A stretch of DNA of 19,139 nucleotides from contig NZ_RCYB01000040.1 of assembly GCF_004168205.1 (NCBI RefSeq), positions 1-19,139 on the forward strand. The letters run 5' to 3'. The notes beneath the pieces were generated by a model. That model had not been told where the DNA came from, did no database searches, and was given only the letters and a program-made list of their open reading frames with translations. This stretch comes from Catenibacterium sp. co_0103 (GTDB lineage: Bacteria; Bacillota_I; Bacilli_A; Erysipelotrichales; Coprobacillaceae). How positions within the stretch are numbered: position 1 is the first letter of the stretch; each line of letters starts with the position of its first letter. Positions 1-5,393 of the stretch are shown one piece after another. The position numbers were made by a program, and so were the translations under genes.

Positions 1-7
1 AGTTCAT
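1..7 (-). CDS. Start of an unidentified prophage gene (partial)
   Basis: On the minus strand an AAGGAG Shine-Dalgarno is followed after 8 nt by ATG AAC, and the frame then leaves the window. Only two codons are visible, so the product cannot be read. In phages the gene following a holin of this family is often an endolysin, which is an expectation from context only. The inferred original stop of the broken holin lies against this ribosome binding site. Confidence 0.45.
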
Positions 8-19
8 GGGCATATCTCC

Positions 20-411
20 TTAGATTAATGTTTTGGTCGACTTAATTTTACTAGGAAATATGTCCATTTTCTATAATTGAAAAATCATAATTTACACAAA
101 ATATTTTACACTATCAACGTTAATATTGCCAAATCGATGTGAATTATATTTCCTAATTCTTCAAAACATACTGGAATTATAAAAGACAATAAAACTAATA
201 TCCATTGAGCTACTTTCTTTGCAATTCCTTTCAATCCTGCCATTGAATTTTCTTTATTATTTATTCTTGATTTTATCCATCCTGTTAATGTATCAAGAAT
301 ATTTAACAGTAATAGCACCATAAATAAAATCCAATGTTTATCCATAGCAATTGTAAGAATAGATAATACAATAGAACAAACTTCATCTATATTCTTAACA
401 AAATTGTTCAT
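20..411 (-). pseudogene. Phage holin (TcdE/phi-Cp-type holin_4_1 family), frameshifted
   Basis: Holins of this family are small inner-membrane proteins that release the endolysin in phage lysis. The open part (411 down to 106, 101 residues) has membrane segments near residues 10-25, 28-42 and 68-88. It also has the family hallmark of an Asp-x-x-Thr-Gly turn (LDTLTGWIKS), then a G-L-K-G-I-x-K-K stretch. The family is usually about 130-140 residues, so the open frame is short. Past the stop, a second minus frame reads FSIIENGHIS and a third reads MDIFPSKIKS and ends in TAA at 20-22, directly before the next gene's Shine-Dalgarno. These resemble the usual SIIEN...P.K C-terminus. I infer two frameshifts, near 106-112 and near 55-75. 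The 5' end overlaps the upstream regulator by 17 bp, so the two were co-translated. Confidence 0.65.
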
Positions 412-733
412 TATTCAGTTTTCTCACTTTGTTAATAATACTCTTATATTTTCTTACAATAGAACTATGATTAGCATAACCCACATGAATAGAAATAAGA
501 TCAAATGTTTTATTCTCAAAATTACGCAAAGCAATAATTTCAAGTTCATCTGGTAATAGTGCTTTTAACCAATAATTAACTTTAGATACAATATGTGAGT
601 AGAACATATATTCATTCTTTTCGTGATCATTCAACTCTTTAAACTGTATTGCTTGATTTAAATTATCCAAATGTACTTTAGCAATAGAGTAGAAGTTTAG
701 AGTAAGTTCAATTTCTTCATTAGAATAAACCAT
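395..733 (-). CDS. ArpU/RinA-like phage late transcription regulator
   Basis: A 112-residue protein, mostly helical, with no membrane segment. The C-terminal third (about 68-105) looks like a sigma-70 region 4-type helix-turn-helix: ALRNFENKTFDLISIHVGYA followed by a basic helix with SSIVRKYKSIINKVRK. Phage ArpU/RinA-type regulators have this size and organisation and switch on late or lysis genes, which fits the adjacent holin. A GGAG Shine-Dalgarno lies 10 nt before the ATG. The gene overlaps the holin start by 17 bp. A perfect 18-bp palindrome sits about 27 bp upstream of the start and is a plausible operator. Family assignment rests on reading the motif; no search was possible. Confidence 0.6.
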   Translation of the reverse strand: MVYSNEEIELTLNFYSIAKVHLDNLNQAIQFKELNDHEKNEYMFYSHIVSKVNYWLKALLPDELEIIALRNFENKTFDLISIHVGYANHSSIVRKYKSIINKVRKLNNEQFC

Positions 734-759
734 TGCCTACTTACTCCTCTTCTTATAAA

Positions 760-777
760 TTGTAAAACGTTTTACAA
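760..777. promoter_or_regulatory. Perfect 18-bp palindrome, candidate operator
   Basis: TTGTAAAACGTTTTACAA is a perfect inverted repeat with a central CG. It resembles LacI-family operators but has one more base per half-site than the CcpA cre consensus, so it is not a cre site. It lies upstream of the minus-strand phage regulator, where it could control the prophage remnant. The cognate repressor is not in the window. Confidence 0.5.
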
Positions 778-1105
778 ATGTATTATATTATATTTAATCG
801 ACACAATTGTGCTTTTATGATTATTATAATAGTTCAAATTAATTGTTCCTGTTTATCACAACTATTAGTTCTGTATATTTAAACATATTATCCAGACAGT
901 TAATCAAAATAGAATTTAGATTTAATACTTCCGTAAAATATAAGTTCGAGTTGATACACCATTGGATGTAAAAAGCTATTCTGTATACAAGCACAGCTAA
1001 GATCATGAAATGATTTTCTTATCAGAATAAATAATCAATCGAAAGAGGAAATCATAATTTGCCCGAATTTGTAATATATACCATCGATATTTAATGCAAC
1101 GGATA
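778..1105. other. Intergenic stretch without recognisable gene
   Basis: AT-rich sequence between the prophage remnant and the YcxB-like gene. No open frame with a credible ribosome binding site, RNA gene or repeat was seen on either strand. It probably includes the far end of the element that carried the phage genes, but no attachment site could be recognised. Confidence 0.4.
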
Positions 1106-1133
1106 TTGGTACGTGTTAAAATTAATATATTAT
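1106..1133 (+). promoter_or_regulatory. Candidate promoter of the YcxB-like gene
   Basis: TTGGTA (1106-1111), 16-bp spacer, TATTAT (1128-1133). Transcription would start near 1140, leaving GAGG (1141-1144) as the Shine-Dalgarno for the ATG at 1153. The ATG at 1132 lies inside the -10 box and cannot be the start if this promoter is right. Confidence 0.4.
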
Positions 1134-1152
1134 GAATAGCGAGGTATCGAAA

Positions 1153-1662
1153 ATGGAAATATTAACTGTCAAAAATAATAAATTGGATTATCCAACTCTC
1201 AAAAAAGTCATCTTTCACTTCTTTCCCACATTCTTTACATTATTCCTAATAATTGCATTCTGTCTTTCATGGATTACTTTGTTTATGAATCTATCTGCAG
1301 GACATGTTATTTACAGTGTAATAAGTGTTATTAATTTAATACTTATATGTTCTCAACCAAGAATGCTATCAAAAATAATCATAAAAAATCGCAATAAGTC
1401 ACTCCAGACAGATGAATATATCTATGACTTGGTCTTTTATGAAGATAAACTAACTACAGTGGTAGACTCAGTAGAAAATAAAGCTTCCATAAAATATACG
1501 AATATAAAAAACATAATAGAAACTAAAGATGTCGTATTATTCACAAGTAAAGCAGGCTTTAAAATCTATTTTGAAAAGAAAAATGCCAGCAGTGAAGACA
1601 TTGAGAGATTACATGCATTTTTTGATAAGCAGAATATCACTTGGAAAAAATCAATTCTATAG
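1153..1662 (+). CDS. YcxB-like domain membrane protein
   Basis: About 169 residues. The N-terminal part has two hydrophobic segments (about residues 20-46 and 50-68), giving a hairpin anchor. The soluble C-terminal part carries the YcxB-like pattern: a strand pair reading DLVFYEDKLTTVV, then KYTNIKNIIETKDVVLFTSKAGFKIYFEKK and a final helix. Proteins with this domain are common in Bacillota and have no established function. I chose 1153 over the upstream in-frame ATG at 1132 because GAGG precedes it at proper spacing and the upstream ATG overlaps a promoter-like -10. The gene stands alone and ends against a bidirectional terminator shared with galK. Confidence 0.7.
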   Translation: MEILTVKNNKLDYPTLKKVIFHFFPTFFTLFLIIAFCLSWITLFMNLSAGHVIYSVISVINLILICSQPRMLSKIIIKNRNKSLQTDEYIYDLVFYEDKLTTVVDSVENKASIKYTNIKNIIETKDVVLFTSKAGFKIYFEKKNASSEDIERLHAFFDKQNITWKKSIL

Positions 1663-1666
1663 TAAA

Positions 1667-1702
1667 GAAAACCTCTTTGATTCTCATATCAAAGAGGTTT
1701 TC
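1667..1702. terminator. Bidirectional intrinsic terminator
   Basis: A perfect 14-bp stem (GAAAACCTCTTTGA with its complement) and an 8-nt loop, flanked by A and T runs on both sides. It lies between the convergent YcxB-like gene and galK and can stop both. Confidence 0.85.
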
Positions 1703-1708
1703 TAATGC

Positions 1709-2989
1709 TTATAATTCTACTTTCTTACCGCCATACTTTCTGACTTTAAGAATATGACAAGAACCTTCACCAAAATACTTTTCAATTTCAGTCTTATATG
1801 TTTCTACATAATCATCTTCTACAAAGGCCTGGATCGTACCTGCAAATCCACCACCATGTACTCTACATACACCTTTATTACCTAGAATATCTTCAGATAA
1901 GCCTAAGGCAATAGAAACTGCCTGGTTTGTTTCATCATGATTAGAATAGATATTCTGTAGGTATTTATAAGAACTGTCTCCTGATGATTTGATAACTGAC
2001 TTGAATGTATCAAAGTCATTGTTCTTTAAGGCAGATACTGCTTTTTCTACTCTTGCATCTTCCTTAAAGAAGTGTAATGCACGGATGACACAGCGGTCAC
2101 TCATCTTTTCACGTAATTCAGGAATATGTGCTTTAAATTCTTCTTCTGATACTTCTCTTAAGAATTCTTTTCCAAAGAAGTGTGCTACTTCCTTCATTTC
2201 TGTAGGAATGGCTGCATAATCATCAGTTAAGTCTGCATGAGATGCATGAACATCTACAATACATAAACTATGATGGAATGAAGAGAAATCAACATCTACT
2301 TTTTCTACAACAGGATGATCATTGTCTTTAAAGTCAATATGAATAAGAGCACCTACTGAACTTGCACATTGATCCATTAATCCACATGGTTTACCAAAAT
2401 ATACGTTTTCTGTATACTGACCAATCTGTGCAATCAATACTGGACTCACTGTCATATCATTATATAAACCTGATAATACAGTACCAATCATGACTTCAAA
2501 TGCTGCTGATGAAGAAAGACCAGAACCCTGTAATACTTCACTTGTCATATAAGCTTCAAAACCACCAATATGAAGACCTAATTCCTTAAAGCGTGCAAGA
2601 GTCCCTCTAATTAATCCTTCTGAAGTACCTTCTTCTTCAGCTTTCTTATCTAAGTCATCTAAAGCTACAGCCTTTAAGTCATAATCATCAGATAATACCT
2701 TAATTTCACCATCTCTAGGTGCTGTAATCGCAATAATATCTAAGTTAATTGCAGCAGCTAATACTTCACCATGCTGGTGGTCTGTATGGTTACCAGATAC
2801 TTCACTTCTACCTGGTGCTGAGAATACTTCTACTTCCTTATCACCATAAAGTGAGATGAACTTTTCAATAGCTGCAATATATCTTTCTTTCTGAGTATCT
2901 AATAAAGACTCATCTACATAAATATCAGTTAATAAAGCATCTGCCTGACCATTTTTAATATCTTCAATAATCTGTGTTGCAAGTTTCAT
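1709..2989 (-). CDS. galK: Galactokinase
   Basis: Phosphorylates galactose to galactose 1-phosphate with ATP in the cytoplasmic Leloir pathway. The 426 residues carry the three GHMP-kinase motifs. The sugar-binding signature is PGRSEVSGNHTDHQHG (about 59-74), the ATP loop is GSGLSSSAA (155-163), and the C-terminal glycine motif is VHGGGFAGT near residue 380. The Asp in GLMDQ (about 206) matches the catalytic Asp. The signature has Asn where classical enzymes have Glu in GEHTDY; I believe this variant is typical of a Bacillota subgroup, so it is not evidence of inactivity. The start ATG overlaps the galM stop by one base (TAATG), implying translational coupling. No galT or galE is in the window. 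Confidence 0.93.
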   Translation of the reverse strand: MKLATQIIEDIKNGQADALLTDIYVDESLLDTQKERYIAAIEKFISLYGDKEVEVFSAPGRSEVSGNHTDHQHGEVLAAAINLDIIAITAPRDGEIKVLSDDYDLKAVALDDLDKKAEEEGTSEGLIRGTLARFKELGLHIGGFEAYMTSEVLQGSGLSSSAAFEVMIGTVLSGLYNDMTVSPVLIAQIGQYTENVYFGKPCGLMDQCASSVGALIHIDFKDNDHPVVEKVDVDFSSFHHSLCIVDVHASHADLTDDYAAIPTEMKEVAHFFGKEFLREVSEEEFKAHIPELREKMSDRCVIRALHFFKEDARVEKAVSALKNNDFDTFKSVIKSSGDSSYKYLQNIYSNHDETNQAVSIALGLSEDILGNKGVCRVHGGGFAGTIQAFVEDDYVETYKTEIEKYFGEGSCHILKVRKYGGKKVEL

Positions 2990-3999
2990 TATTTAATTAC
3001 CTCTAAACAATAAGATGTCTGTGCATCAAATGTTTCTCCCTTTCTTAAAATAGTGCTTGGATTCTTTTCAATATGAATAGCGTCTGGTAAGTTCTGTGTT
3101 TCAATACATACTGCATCTCTCGCATTATAAGGTTCTCCATTCTTACCAATACGTCCATCTAGATAGTTTGCTGTATAGATCTGTGCTCCTGGTAAAGTAG
3201 TGGATACTGTTAATCTTCTACCACTTTCTTCATCTTCTAATACAACCTGGTTCTTATCTGTAGTAAAGAAGAAATGATGGTCAAAACCATTACCAAGTTT
3301 TAATTGTGGATGATCTACTTCTACACGTTCACCAATCTTTGCAGGTATTCTAAAGTCAAATGGAGTACCTTCTACAGCTTCCTTTTCACCTGTAGCAAGA
3401 CCATCTGCATCTACATGTTCATAATAATCAGCATCAATCTTTAAAGTATGATCATAAATATTATGTTTATGTCCTGATAAGTTGAAATATGAATGGTTAG
3501 TAATATTAATTAAAGTGTCCTTATCACTCGTAGCATGATAAGAAATAGTTAATGTAGTACCCTCTAAATGATAAGTAGCACTAAAATCCATATTACCTGG
3601 ATAACCTTCTTCTCCATCCTTTGCATGATAAGTAAACTTAATAGTATAGTCATCTAAGATTTCATAATCAAAAATCTGATAACTAAATCCTTTAATACCA
3701 CCATGTAAGCTATTAGGACCATTATTAATAGGTAAATGATATGTTTCACCATTTAATTCAAATGTTCCTTTTCCTATTCTATTCGCAACTCTACCTACTA
3801 ATGCACCTAGATAAGCATCTAGAGTCTGATATTGATTAAAGTCATCATAACCTAATACAACATCACCTTTTACTCCATTCTTATCTTCAATAATCATCTT
3901 AATAATAGTACAGCCAAATGTTGAGACAACAACTTCCATCTTATCGTTCTTTAATGATAAATTTTCAATATTTCCAATTTTTTCTATTACTTCTATCAC
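2989..3999 (-). CDS. galM: Aldose 1-epimerase (mutarotase)
   Basis: Interconverts beta- and alpha-D-galactose (or glucose), supplying the alpha form used by galactokinase. The 336 residues are normal for the family. Visible motifs are NRIGKG (73-78), PNSLHGG with His99, TNHSYFNL with His169, and a late ETQNLPDAIH supplying the catalytic Glu near residue 299. These correspond to the His/His/Glu active site of the family. The start is GTG at 3999, chosen because GAGGTGA stands 6 nt upstream; the ATG two bases earlier runs straight into a stop. It is first in a two-gene operon with galK. A cre-like site and weak promoter lie 79-92 bp upstream, suggesting catabolite control. Confidence 0.92.
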   Translation of the reverse strand: MIEVIEKIGNIENLSLKNDKMEVVVSTFGCTIIKMIIEDKNGVKGDVVLGYDDFNQYQTLDAYLGALVGRVANRIGKGTFELNGETYHLPINNGPNSLHGGIKGFSYQIFDYEILDDYTIKFTYHAKDGEEGYPGNMDFSATYHLEGTTLTISYHATSDKDTLINITNHSYFNLSGHKHNIYDHTLKIDADYYEHVDADGLATGEKEAVEGTPFDFRIPAKIGERVEVDHPQLKLGNGFDHHFFFTTDKNQVVLEDEESGRRLTVSTTLPGAQIYTANYLDGRIGKNGEPYNARDAVCIETQNLPDAIHIEKNPSTILRKGETFDAQTSYCLEVIK

Positions 4000-4077
4000 A
4001 TTTATTCACCTCATCTTCGGAAACATAGATAATTCATACCTATTACTCTATATATTTTATCATGTTATGAATAATTA

Positions 4078-4091
4078 TGTATACGCTTTCT
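4078..4091 (-). promoter_or_regulatory. Candidate cre (CcpA) site upstream of galM
   Basis: On the minus strand AGAAAGCGTATACA matches the consensus TGWAARCGYTWNCW at 12 of 14 positions. It overlaps a weak -35-like TATACA, which is followed after 18 bp by TAAAAT. CcpA bound here would block galMK transcription in the presence of preferred sugars. Site and promoter are predictions from pattern only. Confidence 0.4.
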
Positions 4092-4138
4092 AGAAAAAGT
4101 GAAGATTTAATAGACTTTTCTATGAGTTGTAAAGAGCG

Positions 4139-4180
4139 TATGTCTTTTACGCAAGAAAATATGTCTCTTATGCAAGAAAT
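4139..4180. repeat. Two tandem 21-bp units
   Basis: Positions 4139-4159 and 4160-4180 match at 18 of 21 bases; the shared core is TATGTCT.TTA.GCAAGAAA. The pair sits in the galM/4301-gene intergenic region and is followed by a (TAA)n run at 4191-4210. No function can be assigned; it could be a regulator-binding pair or a replication-slippage product. Confidence 0.6.
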
Positions 4181-4300
4181 GTAGACTATTTAATAATAAT
4201 AATAATAATATATTATTTAAGTAGTAGAAGAGATTGGATAACCTAGCATTTAAGATGTAACATAATAGGAAAAAGTTTTAATAGAATCGAGGTGAATAAA

Positions 4301-4612
4301 ATGATGCATTTCTTACTGGCTTTTTATAGCGCTTTATTGCTCAAGGTTCTACCATTATTAGTTGTATCGCTGTTACTTACATTCTTATTAGTTAAAGCTA
4401 AAATGCCAAAGTTTTTCTACCTTCTCATAGTTGTAGAAGTAATCGCAATATCTGTACTGCACTATAGCACTGTTGTCACATCAATAAGCTTATATATGGA
4501 AGAGAGAGTCTGGATTATACTCTTTAATATGGCTATCCTTGTTGGTATATATTTAATGATTCCTATCCTTTCAATCATCCTCTATAGAGTATTAAGAAAA
4601 AGAGTATATTAA
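4301..4612 (+). CDS. Small hydrophobic membrane protein, unknown function
   Basis: About 103 residues with three predicted membrane segments (roughly 5-32, 38-58 and 70-95 in this numbering) and a short basic tail, RVLRKRVY. No family was recognised. I start it at the ATG at 4301, with the adjacent ATG at 4304 equally possible, because GAGGTGA (4289-4295) is its Shine-Dalgarno. The in-frame GTG at 4292 lies inside that Shine-Dalgarno. It stands alone between divergent galM and the toxin-antitoxin-like region, with an intrinsic terminator about 50 bp downstream. Confidence 0.6.
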   Translation: MMHFLLAFYSALLLKVLPLLVVSLLLTFLLVKAKMPKFFYLLIVVEVIAISVLHYSTVVTSISLYMEERVWIILFNMAILVGIYLMIPILSIILYRVLRKRVY

Positions 4613-4655
4613 TGTGGACCCCGTGTTAAGGACACTAAATAAAAAAGCACTTAAG
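4613..4655. other. Possible orphan insertion-sequence end
   Basis: The stretch beginning TGTGGACCCC and continuing with GACACTAAATAAAAAAG resembles the terminal inverted repeats of IS3/IS150-type elements in Bacillota. No matching opposite end or transposase is nearby, so if real it is a solo remnant. Weak call from pattern memory. Confidence 0.22.
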
Positions 4656-4663
4656 TAGAAATG

Positions 4664-4701
4664 AAAATATCCTCTAGGTAGGTAACCAGGAGGATATTTT
4701 T
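4664..4701 (+). terminator. Intrinsic terminator after the small membrane protein
   Basis: AAAATATCCTC pairs with GAGGATATTTT in an 11-bp stem. The 15-nt loop can itself fold further, and the stem runs into a T tract. It insulates the upstream gene from the toxin-antitoxin-like repeats. Confidence 0.7.
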
Positions 4702-4765
4702 ACGTACTATGTTTTTAATGCACTTTTCCAATTCACTACTTGTCTCATATCTAGTTTGATATCGT

Positions 4766-4792
4766 CCTCCTTGAAAGGGGGGGTGATACATT
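4766..4792 (+). promoter_or_regulatory. Shine-Dalgarno hairpin in leader of toxin copy A
   Basis: CCTCCTT (4766-4772) can pair with AAGGGGG (4775-4781), burying a very strong ribosome binding site that ends in GGGTGA. The small loop means the innermost pair probably stays open. Occluded ribosome binding sites are a usual feature of type I toxin mRNAs. The codon at the expected start position is ATT (4790-4792), not ATG. Confidence 0.45.
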
Positions 4793-4876
4793 TTTTTTGA
4801 GTTTATCATAACCGTCATGGCAGGTGTTCTTACATATTATATTTGCAAATAGTTAGACGAATTTTTCAAACGATAA
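4790..4876 (+). pseudogene. Type I toxin-like small peptide, copy A (inactivated)
   Basis: In the frame following the strong Shine-Dalgarno, the sequence reads as a hydrophobic peptide, FIITVMAGVLTYYICK, then a TAG stop at 4850-4852, then LDEFFKR and the natural TAA at 4874-4876. The second copy has TGG (Trp) at the TAG position. No ATG or GTG stands at the proper distance from the ribosome binding site; an ATT followed by a T run does. So both the start and the reading frame are damaged. Differences from copy B at the four codons TYYI are all synonymous third-base changes, suggesting past selection on the protein. Small hydrophobic peptides with a charged tail in this setting resemble Fst-type toxins. 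Confidence 0.55.
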
Positions 4877-4907
4877 CTAGCCTAGTGTTAACCCACTCTA
4901 AAAGTTA

Positions 4908-4941
4908 GAAAAGGTAAGGATTGGTGGATCCTTACCTTTTC
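4908..4941. terminator. Bidirectional terminator, copy A
   Basis: A 14-bp perfect stem (GAAAAGGTAAGGAT, 4908-4921, with 4928-4941) and a 6-nt loop. The outward ends are T-rich on both strands, so it can end the toxin mRNA and the opposing RNA. Confidence 0.85.
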
Positions 4942-4968
4942 GTTTGATGCAGTTTGTTTTTTGAATTC
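4908..4968 (-). ncRNA. Predicted antisense RNA (antitoxin), copy A
   Basis: A minus-strand promoter at 4975-5003 points toward the toxin frame and meets the shared terminator after about 60 nt. The RNA would be complementary to the 3' end of the toxin transcript, including the terminator hairpin. This is the convergent geometry of Fst-type type I systems. The start point is estimated as 7 nt past the -10. Confidence 0.5.
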
Positions 4969-4974
4969 AGTTGA

Positions 4975-5003
4975 AGTTTAACACTTAACCACTTCATAGT
5001 CAA
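4975..5003 (-). promoter_or_regulatory. Antisense RNA promoter, copy A
   Basis: On the minus strand: TTGACT (5003-4998), exactly 17 bp, TAAACT (4980-4975). A good vegetative sigma factor promoter, with the same -35 and spacing as copy B. Confidence 0.65.
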
Positions 5004-5013
5004 GTCGTCGTAG

Positions 5014-5057
5014 CATAAAAACGATATAAGTCATAGTAACATAAAAATGATATAAGT
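5014..5057. repeat. Two 18-bp direct repeats upstream of toxin copy B
   Basis: CATAAAAA(C/T)GATATAAGT occurs at 5014-5031 and 5040-5057 with one mismatch and a 26-bp period. The pair lies between antisense promoter A and toxin frame B. It could bind a regulator or be a duplication scar; nothing decides between these. Confidence 0.6.
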
Positions 5058-5093
5058 AATTATTTCACTTCATTTTCATATGCTTATAGTTTG

Positions 5094-5177
5094 ATGTTCG
5101 ACTTTTTCATAACCGTCATGGTGGGTGTTCTTACCTACTACATCTGCAAATGGTTAGACGAATTTTTCAAACGATAA
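5094..5177 (+). CDS. Type I toxin-like small hydrophobic peptide, copy B
   Basis: An intact 27-codon frame starting ATG TTC GAC. It encodes one hydrophobic segment (about residues 4-18) followed by CKWLDEFFKR. A single membrane span with an amphipathic, charged end and a Trp-Leu-Asp motif recalls Fst-type plasmid and chromosomal toxins, which insert into the membrane. However, no Shine-Dalgarno precedes this ATG. Compared with copy A, the leader segment carrying the ribosome binding site (about 35-40 bp after TTTGAT) is missing, and a -10-like TATAGT lies only 3 nt upstream of the ATG. The frame may therefore be silent, or translated from an upstream transcript without a proper ribosome binding site. 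No sequence search could be run, so toxicity is inference. Confidence 0.5.
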   Translation: MFDFFITVMVGVLTYYICKWLDEFFKR

Positions 5178-5208
5178 CTAGCCTAGTGTTAACTCACTCT
5201 AAAAGTTA

Positions 5209-5242
5209 GAAAAGGTAAGGATTAGCCGATCCTTACCTTTTC
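5209..5242. terminator. Bidirectional terminator, copy B
   Basis: The same 14-bp stem as copy A (5209-5222 with 5229-5242) with a different 6-nt loop, TAGCCG. Stem conservation with loop change fits selection on the hairpin. Confidence 0.85.
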
Positions 5243-5269
5243 GTTTAATGCAGTTTGATTTCTGAATTC
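5209..5269 (-). ncRNA. Predicted antisense RNA (antitoxin), copy B
   Basis: Driven by the minus-strand promoter at 5276-5304 and ended by the shared terminator; about 60 nt. It would pair with the 3' part of toxin transcript B and, because the repeats are so alike, with that of copy A, so cross-regulation is possible. Start estimated from the -10. Confidence 0.5.
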
Positions 5270-5275
5270 ATATGA

Positions 5276-5304
5276 ATTCTAACACTTAACCACTTCATAG
5301 TCAA
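5276..5304 (-). promoter_or_regulatory. Antisense RNA promoter, copy B
   Basis: On the minus strand: TTGACT (5304-5299), 17-bp spacer, TAGAAT (5281-5276). One of the best vegetative promoters in the window, in a stretch with no other gene for it to serve. Confidence 0.7.
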
Positions 5305-5364
5305 GTCGTTACTGCATAGAAACCACAGGAGCAGTTTACTTATTTCGCTTCATATATTTGGTCT

Positions 5365-5387
5365 AAAAAAGGACTCATAATGAGTCC
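5365..5387 (-). terminator. Intrinsic terminator after prs
   Basis: On the minus strand GGACTCA-TTA-TGAGTCC is followed by six T residues. It begins 7 bp past the prs stop codon and ends the ksgA-ispE-glmU-prs operon. Confidence 0.88.
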
Positions 5388-5393
5388 TCTACA

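Larger units (their letters stand above)
4811..5008. repeat. Direct repeat copy A of toxin-antitoxin-like unit
   Basis: Aligns without gaps to 5112-5309 (offset 301 bp), about 90% identical by my count. It spans most of the peptide frame, the 3' untranslated region, the terminator and the antisense promoter. The terminator stem and the antisense -35 region are identical; most differences lie in loop, spacer or synonymous positions. Confidence 0.9.
5112..5309. repeat. Direct repeat copy B of toxin-antitoxin-like unit
   Basis: Partner of 4811-5008 with no gaps. Upstream of 5108 the copies share only short blocks (TTCACT, TCATAT, AGTTTGAT), consistent with a deletion of the leader in this copy. 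After CAAGTCGT at 5302-5309 the two diverge. Confidence 0.9.

Noticed and set aside
61..78. Continuing holin frame as a separate small gene
   Set aside because: The MDIFPSKIKS piece has no start signal of its own and is better explained as the frameshifted holin tail.
1132..1152. Upstream ATG for the YcxB-like gene
   Set aside because: It lies in a -10-like box and lacks a ribosome binding site; the ATG at 1153 has GAGG at good spacing.
1989..2219. Plus-strand frame opposite galK
   Set aside because: Antisense shadow of a conserved gene with no ribosome binding site; similar frames opposite prs, ispE/ksgA, ksgA and the activase were rejected for the same reason.
4191..4210. (TAA)n microsatellite
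   Set aside because: Simple repeat in a non-coding stretch; not within a gene or clear promoter spacer, so no phase-variation claim is made.
4811..5309. CRISPR array or riboswitch as explanation of the repeats
   Set aside because: Only two long units with coding-like third-base changes and convergent promoters; no short regular repeats with unique spacers, and no downstream gene that a riboswitch would control.
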